Below, piece after piece: positions 5,491 to 10,519 of a stretch of DNA of 10,519 nt. The DNA lies in assembly GCA_023427705.1 (NCBI GenBank), contig JAEZAL010000156.1, positions 1 through 10,519 on the forward strand, written 5' to 3'. This stretch comes from Bacillota bacterium (lineage in GTDB: Bacteria; Bacillota; Clostridia; Clostridiales; Clostridiaceae). The notes beneath the pieces were generated by a model, which saw only the letters and a program-made list of their open reading frames with translations, searched no databases and had not been told where the DNA came from. The translations under genes and the position numbers were made by a program. Numbering within the stretch: position 1 is the stretch's first letter; every line of letters begins with the position of its first letter.

Positions 5491-5541
5491 ATTATTGCAT
5501 TATTTATAATTTATGCTAATTAACCTATAGATAATTAGCAT
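5491..5541 (-). promoter_or_regulatory. Inverted repeat and possible promoter of the small membrane protein gene
   Basis: ATGCTAATTA (5513-5522) and TAATTAGCAT (5532-5541) form a perfect 10-bp inverted repeat with a nine-base centre. On the minus strand a weak promoter, TTAGCA (5519-5514), 17 bases, AATAAT (5496-5491), has its -35 inside the repeat. This fits an operator. No T-run follows the repeat on either strand, so a terminator for the DUF3267 gene is less likely. Confidence 0.4.
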
Positions 5542-5557
5542 CTAATTAAAGTAGGTG

Positions 5558-6175
5558 TTATTTTTCAAAAGAAATAAAGCCACATTCTGTTGGATGATCT
5601 AAAATCAAAGTATTCTTCCCTTTTATATACTTAAATAGTTTAAATGCAATAGTTGTATCTCCACCAGCACCTAGAATGCTAAATGTTGAGAAAAATAGCA
5701 TTGATGGACTTCCTAATATTATTGCAATTATTCCTGGTACTATCCCAAGAATTAAGAATGGCATTAGTAAAGCAAGTAAATATTCTTTTACGCTTATAGC
5801 TTCTTTACAATGACAATAAGGAGTAAGTTTGCTCCAGAAAACCCCAAACTTTATACTCTTCCATCTTTCTTTGCAGAAAAATTGCCAAGTAAAACCATGT
5901 AAAAACTCATGAACAGGAATTGATAATATTAATGCTACCCAAGCCCAAAGAAAAGAATATAATGATTTTATTTCAATATAAAACCCATTCCAAATTATCA
6001 AATAAATAAAAACAATTAATAAAGTAAAAGGAACTGTTGTTAAAAAGACAAAAATATTAGCTTTTAAAACTGATATATATGAAATTTCCTCCTTATATCC
6101 TTCACTAATAAGTTTTTCTCTAAGGTTTTTGTAGTTTTCTAAAATTGGATTTTTCTTATTTTCTTTTTTCCCCAT
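5558..6175 (-). CDS. DUF3267 family membrane protein, putative zinc metalloprotease
   Basis: This is a 205-residue integral membrane protein. About four hydrophobic segments are visible: 40-62, 72-88, 133-155 and 157-172. HEFLH at 89-93 at the end of the second segment is an HExxH zinc-binding motif. A later GAGGDTT (169-175) places an Asp173 where M50-like proteases carry their third zinc ligand. The end, LDHPTECGFISFE, is the DHP..CGF tail I associate with DUF3267. A role as an intramembrane or membrane-bound protease is inferred from these motifs; DUF3267 proteins have no well-established substrate that I know of. AAGGGGG lies six bases before the ATG. The CHCKEA stretch at 121-126 could bind a metal as well. 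Confidence 0.8.
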   Translation of the reverse strand: MGKKENKKNPILENYKNLREKLISEGYKEEISYISVLKANIFVFLTTVPFTLLIVFIYLIIWNGFYIEIKSLYSFLWAWVALILSIPVHEFLHGFTWQFFCKERWKSIKFGVFWSKLTPYCHCKEAISVKEYLLALLMPFLILGIVPGIIAIILGSPSMLFFSTFSILGAGGDTTIAFKLFKYIKGKNTLILDHPTECGFISFEK

Positions 6176-6211
6176 AGTAGCCCCCTTATATTTATTTAGT
6201 TATTGCATATT

Positions 6212-6220
6212 ATTATAACA
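6212..6220 (-). promoter_or_regulatory. Extended -10 promoter of the DUF3267 gene
   Basis: The minus strand reads TGTTATAAT, a full extended -10 (TGnTATAAT), 37 bases before the start codon. No convincing -35 (AAAACA at the expected place), which is acceptable for an extended -10 promoter. Confidence 0.55.
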
Positions 6221-6269
6221 TGTTTTCTATTTATTGTTTTATTTGTTATTTATTTTACTTAACTGCAAC

Positions 6270-6293
6270 AAAAAAGAGCTGTAACAACAACTC
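6270..6293 (-). terminator. Terminator downstream of the antiporter gene
   Basis: On the minus strand GAGTTGT (6293-6287) pairs with ACAGCTC (6282-6276), one G-U wobble and a four-base loop, followed at once by TTTTTT (6275-6270). It lies 134 bases after the antiporter stop; the repeat at 6323-6391 fills the space between. Confidence 0.75.
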
Positions 6294-6322
6294 AAATAAA
6301 AAAGTAAATTTAGAATTAGTTT

Positions 6323-6391
6323 AGAAACTCCTAGGAGTTTCTTCATTAATTTTTCATTTTATATTTTTCATTTTACATTGTGCGCCAGCAC
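6323..6391 (-). repeat. Dispersed 3'-end repeat with palindrome, between antiporter gene and terminator
   Basis: A 20-bp perfect palindrome, AGAAACTCCTAGGAGTTTCT (6323-6342), is followed on the plus strand by TCATTAATTTTTCATTTTATATTT and then TTCATTTTACATTG, ending in a GTGC-GCCA-GCAC mini-hairpin (6380-6391). Read on the minus strand it gives AATGTAAAATG, AAATTAATGAAG and the palindrome in the same order as the sequence at the end of ispF. The palindrome itself has no usable loop or T-run. Confidence 0.5.
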
Positions 6392-6426
6392 TTCTTTGGT
6401 TATATATTTTAATTTTACAACAGCCT

Positions 6427-7704
6427 TTATTTTTTTCTCCAATGAATATATATTGCTATTATAGCACAAATTCCCATAAGATATGGATAAAATAAAAATT
6501 TCATTATTGCAAAAGGAGAAATTGCCGCTAATCCTGCTGCTGATATTAATTGTGCTCCGTAAGGAATAATACCTTGGAATGCACAAGAAAACATGTCCAT
6601 AATACCTGCAACTCTCTTTGGCTCTAAATCATATTTGTTTGAAATATCTTTAGCAATTGGACCTACAGTTACTATAGCAACTGTGTTATTAGCTGTACAT
6701 ACATCAACTAAACTTACTAAAGCAGCAATACCGTATTCAGCTCCCATTTTGCTCTTAAAGTTTTTAAGTCCCTTACTTAATATAAAATCTATTCCACCGT
6801 TATGCTTAATAATCTCTATTGTTCCTGCAATAAGTAATGATATTATTATAAGTTCACTCATTCCACTTATTCCTGTTGATATGGAATTAAAAAACCCTAA
6901 TATATTAAAACTTCCAAAAATAAAACCTATTAAACCAGATGATAATATACCAAGTAATAATACTATTATGACATTTACCCCTAATAGAGCTGTAATTATT
7001 ACAAGTATATATGGGATTATTTTAATTAAGTTATAATTTAATACATCTAAACTAACTGTAGTTGAATTTCTTGTCAAAATCATAAATAGAACCGCTGTAA
7101 TTATAGCAGCTGGTAAAACTATAATAAAATTCATTCTAAATTTATCTTTCATTTCACAGCCTTGAGTTCTAGTAGCAGCTATTGTAGTATCTGATATTAT
7201 GGAAAGATTATCGCCAAACATAGCTCCACTAACAACTGCTCCTACTGCTAAAGCAGTTTCTATTCCTGTTTTTGATGCAACTCCTACAGCTATTGGAACT
7301 AATGCTACTATAGTTCCCATTGAAGTTCCTATTGATAGAGCTATAAAACACCCTATAATAAACATTCCAGGTATTAATAAACTACTTGGAAGTAATGAAA
7401 GACCTAAATTTACTGTAGAATCTACAGCTCCCATATCTTTAGCTACTTGTGCAAATGCACCTGCTAATATAAATATGATTACCATTAATAAAATATTAGC
7501 ATTTCCTGCACCTTGACAAAATATTTCTATTTTCTTGTCAAACTTTTCTTTTCTATTCATAATTAAAGCAGTTAGTGCAGCTGCTAAAAATGGTACTATT
7601 ACTGAAACTGCATAAAAATCTTTTGCTAATATAGAGGTTCCTAAATAAACTACTAAAAATACCAATAAAGGAATTAATGCAAATCCACTACCCTTGTTCT
7701 TCAA
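6427..7704 (-). CDS. Na+/H+ antiporter NhaC-superfamily transporter
   Basis: This is a 425-residue polytopic membrane protein, about 10-12 hydrophobic helices. In the middle it carries GDNLSIISDTTIAATRTQG, equivalent to the GDxxSPLSDTT signature of the NhaC/MleN group. The C-terminal half has VDVCTANNTVAIVTVGPIAK, a similar paired element, and FQGIIPYGAQ. Family members exchange Na+ for H+ or carry organic anions or amino acids in exchange with Na+/H+; the substrate here cannot be read from sequence. The longest ORF starts with ATG at 7731, but AAGGAGG lies inside that ORF at codons 5-7. A TTG at 7704, seven bases behind this SD, is the real start (MKNKGSGFALIP). Only 29 bases separate this TTG from the T-run of the tRNA operon terminator, so no separate promoter is visible. 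Confidence 0.87.
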   Translation of the reverse strand: MKNKGSGFALIPLLVFLVVYLGTSILAKDFYAVSVIVPFLAAALTALIMNRKEKFDKKIEIFCQGAGNANILLMVIIFILAGAFAQVAKDMGAVDSTVNLGLSLLPSSLLIPGMFIIGCFIALSIGTSMGTIVALVPIAVGVASKTGIETALAVGAVVSGAMFGDNLSIISDTTIAATRTQGCEMKDKFRMNFIIVLPAAIITAVLFMILTRNSTTVSLDVLNYNLIKIIPYILVIITALLGVNVIIVLLLGILSSGLIGFIFGSFNILGFFNSISTGISGMSELIIISLLIAGTIEIIKHNGGIDFILSKGLKNFKSKMGAEYGIAALVSLVDVCTANNTVAIVTVGPIAKDISNKYDLEPKRVAGIMDMFSCAFQGIIPYGAQLISAAGLAAISPFAIMKFLFYPYLMGICAIIAIYIHWRKK

Positions 7705-7733
7705 TCTTTTTCCTCCTTCGCTTAAAAACATAC

Positions 7734-7768
7734 AAAAAAATAAGAGAGATTAAAAAATTAATCCCTCT
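7734..7768 (-). terminator. Terminator or attenuator after tRNA-Lys, just upstream of the antiporter gene
   Basis: On the minus strand GAGGGATTAA (7767-7758) pairs with TTAATCTCTC (7753-7744), one G-U wobble and a TTTT loop. TTA and a T7 run (7740-7734) follow. It is five bases behind the tRNA-Lys CCA end and 29 bases ahead of the antiporter start codon. Confidence 0.8.
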
Positions 7769-7772
7769 ATCT

Positions 7773-7848
7773 TGGTGCGTTATCAGGGGATCGAACCCGG
7801 GACACCCTGATTAAGAGTCAGGTGCTCTACCAACTGAGCTAATAACGC
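7773..7848 (-). tRNA. tRNA-Lys (CUU)
   Basis: A 76-base cloverleaf on the minus strand: acceptor GCGTTAT/ATAACGC with discriminator A and an encoded CCA. The D arm contains AGCTCAGTTGGTAGAGC, and the T arm GGGTTCGATCCCC. The anticodon stem is CCTGA/TCAGG around the loop CTCTTAA, giving anticodon CUU, which reads the lysine codon AAG. It is five bases from tRNA-Gly and in the same transcript. Confidence 0.97.
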
Positions 7849-7853
7849 ATATA

Positions 7854-7927
7854 TGGAGCGGGTGATGAGAATCGAACTCACGTAACTTGCTTGGAAGGCA
7901 AGGGCTCTACCATTGAGCTACACCCGC
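7854..7927 (-). tRNA. tRNA-Gly (UCC)
   Basis: A 74-base cloverleaf on the minus strand: acceptor GCGGGTG/CACCCGC with discriminator T and an encoded CCA. The D arm contains AGCTCAATGGTAGAGC and the T arm GAGTTCGATTCTC. The anticodon stem CTTGC/GCAAG around loop CTTCCAA gives anticodon UCC, which reads glycine GGA/GGG. First gene of the two-tRNA operon. Confidence 0.97.
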
Positions 7928-7932
7928 ATATC

Positions 7933-7978
7933 TTATTGACAATAACATTATATATTCCAACAACATTACTGTCAATAA
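7933..7978. repeat. Inverted repeat bracketing the tRNA promoter
   Basis: TTATTGACAATAA (7933-7945) and TTACTGTCAATAA (7966-7978) are inverted copies matching at 12 of 13 positions with 20 bases between. One arm contains the -35 and the other covers the expected start of transcription. It may be a protein-binding site or simply a result of two AT-rich motifs. Confidence 0.5.
7947..7975 (-). promoter_or_regulatory. Consensus sigma-A promoter of the tRNA operon
   Basis: On the minus strand TTGACA (7975-7970), exactly 17 bases, then TATAAT (7952-7947): a perfect sigma-A promoter, as expected for stable RNA. Transcription should start near 7940, about 13 bases before tRNA-Gly. Confidence 0.9.
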
Positions 7979-7991
7979 TAACTTTTTAATT

Positions 7992-8666
7992 TTATATAAT
8001 TTCAGTTAAAGATTTAAGTAAAATATCTCTAAATTTCTCTCCATATCTTTTATTTACATCTGCATTTTCACAGATATTTTCCCATTCTACTGTATTTACT
8101 CCTGTTCTTTCTATAAAATCCGCTTCTGTAGTAGTTATATAGTTTGAATTTACAACAAAATCTCCTAACTCCCTTGGTTTCTCAAATATCTTTAAGTATA
8201 AAAATTCCTTATTATCTCCATACCATGTTCTATTAAAATCTCTACAAAACCTTTTTAATGATTTTATTAATTTATCTTTAGGTAAACTCCAATAACTTCT
8301 TATCATATTTAAATGTCTTCTCATATTATCAGCTTCTTCTTTTGATATCTTCTTATTCTTCTCACCATCAGTGATAATTCGTTCTACTGGAACACTTGGT
8401 ATGTTTATGATTAATCTCTCTTTTCCGTAAATCCACTTATAAAATGATTCTTGTAAAAATGAATATTGAATATATCCTAATAAAGTTTTTTCATTAGGAA
8501 AGTATGACCATGTATTACTAAGCCCATTATTTTTTGAAAATATTAAACTATGGATATATATACTTTTTTTATCAGGAAGTCTATCCATAAACATATGACC
8601 TCTAATAGTTTTATTTTCACTAATTAATCCTTCCCAATAATCAAATGAATCATAATTATGTTTCAC
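7992..8666 (-). CDS. Hypothetical protein, unrecognised family
   Basis: This is a 224-residue protein that I cannot assign. It appears cytoplasmic: no signal peptide or membrane segment, and rich in aromatic residues (Trp, Tyr, Phe) and in Lys/Glu. The first 75 residues contain DYWEGLISENKTIRGHMFMD and a mixed alpha/beta pattern. Residues of about 100-145 are highly charged and probably helical (KNKKISKEEADNMRRHLNMI), followed by LKRFCRDFNRTWYGDNKEF. The C-terminal third contains NSNYITTTEADFIERTG, which could be a short helix-turn-helix. The start is GTG at 8666, five bases after AAAGGTG; no better ATG is nearby. Its base composition and codon use resemble the neighbours. It is divergent from the HNH gene and stands behind the tRNA operon promoter on the same strand. 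Confidence 0.75.
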   Translation of the reverse strand: MKHNYDSFDYWEGLISENKTIRGHMFMDRLPDKKSIYIHSLIFSKNNGLSNTWSYFPNEKTLLGYIQYSFLQESFYKWIYGKERLIINIPSVPVERIITDGEKNKKISKEEADNMRRHLNMIRSYWSLPKDKLIKSLKRFCRDFNRTWYGDNKEFLYLKIFEKPRELGDFVVNSNYITTTEADFIERTGVNTVEWENICENADVNKRYGEKFRDILLKSLTEII

Positions 8667-8692
8667 AGTATCACCTTTCTTTCAGTGTGAAA
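8661..8692 (-). promoter_or_regulatory. Possible leader hairpin enclosing the SD of the 224-residue protein gene
   Basis: On the minus strand TTTCACA (8692-8686) is complementary to TGTGAAA (8667-8661). The second arm contains the GTG start codon and the loop contains the SD AAAGGTG. A TATAAT at 8706-8701 (minus) would start transcription close to 8694. The hairpin would then form the very 5' end of the mRNA and could hinder initiation. No good -35 is visible. Confidence 0.4.
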
Positions 8693-8894
8693 TAAAATAT
8701 ATTATAACTATATCTCATAGTATATTTTACCTCATTTTGAAATTTTTTAAAAGTATATGCTAAACAATAACCTATCCTTTAACTAATATTCATAATATTC
8801 ATATTATGTTAATTTTTGAAATTCATTGATAATATAGATTATTTTTTAAAAAAATTATATAATATAATTAAAGATATATAAAGGAGGCATGACT

Positions 8895-9305
8895 TTGTAC
8901 CACTGTGAAATTTGTGGAGCTAAAGCTGACATTCATCATATAGTTCATAAACACGAAGGTGGTTACGATATTGATTTAAACTATAAATATCTTTGTAACT
9001 ACCACCATAGAGGGAAAAATGGACCTCATAACTGTATAGAAACAGATATTAAGTACAAGCTTCAAATGCAAAAAAAGCTATTTAAACTTTTACCTAAGAA
9101 TTACTATACAGAAAAGGAACTTCTTGATCTTTTAGGAATAACAAACTCATCATTAAAAAAGTTGTTAAAAAAATTGAAACTTTATAAAGAAGGTTATTCT
9201 AAAAATGAAATAATTGAAAACCTCATGGGTGGTAAACTTTACTCATATAATATAATTGAAGAAATAGAATTAGAACGTCTTTACCACAATATTAATATTG
9301 GCTAA
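8895..9305 (+). CDS. Small HNH-nuclease-like protein
   Basis: This is a 136-residue protein. Residues 4-46 form a compact HNH/zinc fold: Cys4-x2-Cys7, then HHIVHKHEGG (14-23) with the expected catalytic His15. NYKYLCNYHHRGKNGPHN (29-46) supplies Cys34 and His37/38 and the terminal His45/Asn46. The remainder (about 67-120) is Lys/Leu-rich and looks like one or two helix-turn-helix units (EKELLDLLGITNSSLKKLLK and YSKNEIIENLMGG), plausible for DNA contact. A stand-alone nuclease, or a DNA-binding protein using the HNH fold structurally, are both possible. The longest ORF starts at ATG 8889, but AGGAGG (8882-8887) is only one base from it. The in-frame TTG at 8895 has seven-base spacing and is preferred. 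TATAAT is present at 8858-8863 and 8863-8868 without a good -35. No clear terminator follows, only an imperfect hairpin at about 9324-9350. Confidence 0.75.
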   Translation: MYHCEICGAKADIHHIVHKHEGGYDIDLNYKYLCNYHHRGKNGPHNCIETDIKYKLQMQKKLFKLLPKNYYTEKELLDLLGITNSSLKKLLKKLKLYKEGYSKNEIIENLMGGKLYSYNIIEEIELERLYHNINIG

Positions 9306-9368
9306 AGGTAATTTTATATTAATTAGTAATATATCTCATATATTTTACTAAAATGAAATTTCTTTATG

Positions 9369-9397
9369 TTGACATTACTATTTTAAATAATTATAAT
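9369..9397 (+). promoter_or_regulatory. Consensus sigma-A promoter of thrS
   Basis: TTGACA (9369-9374), exactly 17 bases, TATAAT (9392-9397): a perfect sigma-A promoter. Transcription should start near 9404, giving a leader of about 280 bases that holds the T-box. Confidence 0.92.
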
Positions 9398-9403
9398 AAG
9401 TAA

Positions 9404-9650
9404 TAAATATTTAATGCGTTGAAGAGAAGAGTAAACTATTTTTCATTTTCAGAGAGAGATAAGCTTGGTGAAATTATCTTACTTGAATCTAGTTGAAAAC
9501 CACCTCTGAGTGACTCTAATAAAGTCCGTTTAATATCACGTTACGATATCTTAAGAGGCCTATATTTTAGGCAATTAAGGGTGGAACCGCGGGAAATATC
9601 GAATTTATTACTCTCGTCCCTTCTATTATTGAAGGGATGAGGGTTTTTTT
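9404..9650 (+). ncRNA. T-box riboswitch (threonine), thrS leader
   Basis: A T-box leader senses the ratio of uncharged to charged tRNA and lets transcription continue when the tRNA is uncharged. The Stem I base is AGAGT (9428-9432) with ACTCT (9513-9517), above it CAGAG with CTCTG. AGAGAGAGATAAG and GGTGAAA motifs of Stem I follow. The specifier is ACC (9499-9501), a threonine codon followed by A; a second ACC at 9502-9504 makes the register slightly ambiguous. Small hairpins ATATC/GATAT (about 9533-9549) and GCCTA/TAGGC (9558-9572) fit stems II and III. The T-box core AAGGGTGGAACCGCGG lies at 9577-9592. Its TGGA would pair with a tRNA ending UCCA, as expected for tRNA-Thr with discriminator U. 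Confidence 0.95.
9611..9650 (+). terminator. T-box regulated intrinsic terminator
   Basis: CTCTCGTCCCTTC (9611-9623) pairs with GAAGGGATGAGGG (9631-9643) over 13 positions, two of them wobble, with a seven-base loop and a T7 run. The CCCTT of its left arm can instead pair with AAGGG of the T-box core (9577-9581), forming the antiterminator. Confidence 0.93.
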
Positions 9651-9682
9651 ATTTTTAAAACTTATGAAGGGAGAATATAAAA

Positions 9683-10519
9683 ATGATTAAAATTATTTTA
9701 AAAGATGGATCAGTAAAAGAATTTGAAGCTGGTGTTTCAGTACTTGATATAGCTAAATCAATAAGTGAAGGTTTAGCTAGAAACGCATACTGTGGAATAG
9801 TTAATGGAGAGGTTGTAGATTTACGTTATACTGTAAATGAAGATTCAGAACTTGCAATCTGTACATTTGATTCTCAAGAAGGAAAAGATGCTGTAAGACA
9901 CAGTATATCTCACGTATTAGCATATGCTGTTAAGAGATTATTCCCAGAAGCTAAGTTAGCTATTGGACCTGCAATCAATGATGGTTTCTACTATGATTTT
10001 GATGTAGAGAACTCTTTCTCTGCTGATGATTTAGTTAAAATTGAAGATGAAATGAGAAAAATAATAAAAGAAAATCCTTCAATAGAAAGATTTGAATTAC
10101 CAAGAGCAGAAGCTTTAAAGTTAATGGAAGATGCTAATGAACCATATAAGGTTGAATTAATAAATGACTTAGGGGAAGATGAAGTTATTTCATTCTACAA
10201 AATGGGAGACTTTGTTGATTTATGTGCTGGCCCTCACGTAATGTCATTAAAATCAATTAAGGCCATTAAACTTCTTAGAAGCGCAGGAGCTTATTGGAAG
10301 GGCGATGAAAAGAATAAAATGCTTTCAAGAATATATGGAACAGCATTTTTAAAGAAAGCTGATTTAGATGCTCATTTAGAAGCTTTAGAAGAAGCTAAAA
10401 AGAGAGACCATAATAAATTAGGAAGAGAACTTAAAATCTTTACTACTGATGAAAGAATAGGTCAAGGATTACCTTTATTAATGCCAAAAGGAGCTAAAAT
10501 AATTCAACTTCTTCAAAGA
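9683..10519 (+). CDS. thrS: Threonyl-tRNA synthetase, N-terminal part (3' truncated)
   Basis: Charges tRNA-Thr with threonine in the cytoplasm. The window holds the first 279 codons; the frame is open to the last base. Residues of about 1-61 are the TGS domain (MIKIILKDGSVKEFEAGVSV). The editing domain, which removes mischarged serine, follows with His73 and His77 in HSISH, and Cys181 and His185 in CAGPH. These match the HxxxH and CxxxH zinc/editing residues of full-length bacterial ThrRS. The last residues, FTTDERIGQGLPLLMPKGA, are the start of the catalytic core (family: DE.VGPGLPLWLPKG). AAGGGAGA (9667-9674) precedes the ATG by eight bases. Expression is under the T-box immediately upstream. 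Confidence 0.97.
   Translation, partial: MIKIILKDGSVKEFEAGVSVLDIAKSISEGLARNAYCGIVNGEVVDLRYTVNEDSELAICTFDSQEGKDAVRHSISHVLAYAVKRLFPEAKLAIGPAINDGFYYDFDVENSFSADDLVKIEDEMRKIIKENPSIERFELPRAEALKLMEDANEPYKVELINDLGEDEVISFYKMGDFVDLCAGPHVMSLKSIKAIKLLRSAGAYWKGDEKNKMLSRIYGTAFLKKADLDAHLEALEEAKKRDHNKLGRELKIFTTDERIGQGLPLLMPKGAKIIQLLQR

Noticed and set aside
6323..6342. Palindrome as a rho-independent terminator
   Set aside because: The 20-bp palindrome has no loop and no T-run on either strand; the true terminator is at 6270-6293.
6368..6586. 72-codon minus-strand ORF at the end of the antiporter gene
   Set aside because: It overlaps the antiporter gene in another frame and runs into the repeat; no family features.
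6593..7516. Two plus-strand ORFs (6593-7036 and 7199-7516)
   Set aside because: Both are antisense shadows of the antiporter helices; Pro/Ile/Thr-rich with no SD.
7773..8666. Integrated element at the tRNA genes
   Set aside because: No integrase and no duplicated tRNA 3' end are visible. The tRNA 3' ends point toward the antiporter gene, not toward the unknown genes.
8787..8812. Inverted repeat CATAATA-TTCA-TATTATG in the divergent gap
   Set aside because: It is a short A/T-only repeat of a kind expected by chance in this composition.
9324..9350. Terminator of the HNH gene
   Set aside because: The hairpin AGTAATATAT/ATATATTTTACT is imperfect and nearly all A/T, with no clear T-run; too weak to call.

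Overview
The window is AT-rich throughout (very low GC). AGGAGG-type ribosome binding sites, TTGACA/TATAAT promoters, a T-box leader, tightly packed tRNAs and every recognisable protein family point to a Firmicute of the genus Clostridium or a close relative. It reads as an ordinary chromosomal region. I see no transposase, integrase, phage structural gene or CRISPR array.

Layout, left to right. (1) 1-639: the C-terminal end of a calcium-type P-type ATPase. It faces a secreted or membrane-anchored RsiV/PdaC-like (DUF4163/DUF3298) protein at 797-1477 across a strong bidirectional terminator. (2) 1225-1720: four exact DnaA boxes plus several near-matches, lying in the RsiV-like gene and the roughly 316-base gap upstream of it. 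This cluster is one of the two most notable features here. (3) 1746-4205, minus strand: an apparent three-gene operon, class D-like sortase -> a protein fusing a sigma-I-like C-terminal domain to an RsgI-like anti-sigma factor -> 23S rRNA pseudouridine synthase RluF. The fusion protein appears to have lost the Asn-Pro autocleavage site of RsgI; it is the other most notable feature. (4) 4294-5102, plus strand: a small very basic ORF, then ispF of the MEP isoprenoid pathway with its own promoter and terminator. (5) 5268-6175, minus strand: a two-helix membrane peptide and a DUF3267 membrane metalloprotease-like protein. (6) 6427-7927, minus strand: an NhaC-superfamily antiporter directly behind a tRNA-Gly/tRNA-Lys operon driven by a consensus promoter. 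(7) 7992-9305: two divergent genes, an unrecognised 224-residue protein and a small HNH-type protein. (8) 9369-10519: a consensus promoter, a threonine T-box riboswitch and the first 279 codons of thrS.

Functional links. The sortase and RsgI-like fusion suggest cell-envelope sensing and surface-protein anchoring, with rluF translated from an SD that overlaps the fusion gene's stop codon. thrS is controlled by uncharged tRNA-Thr through the T-box. The antiporter gene has almost no room for its own promoter and may depend on read-through from the tRNA operon. The other genes look individually transcribed, each with its own hairpin.

Two general patterns recur. First, several genes have their Shine-Dalgarno inside or abutting the longest ORF, so the true starts are internal, often TTG (sortase, antiporter, HNH gene) or a second ATG (RsgI fusion). 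Second, ATGAAxAA-rich, hairpin-containing repeats sit at the 3' ends of at least four genes. One of them appears to supply the last codons of ispF.
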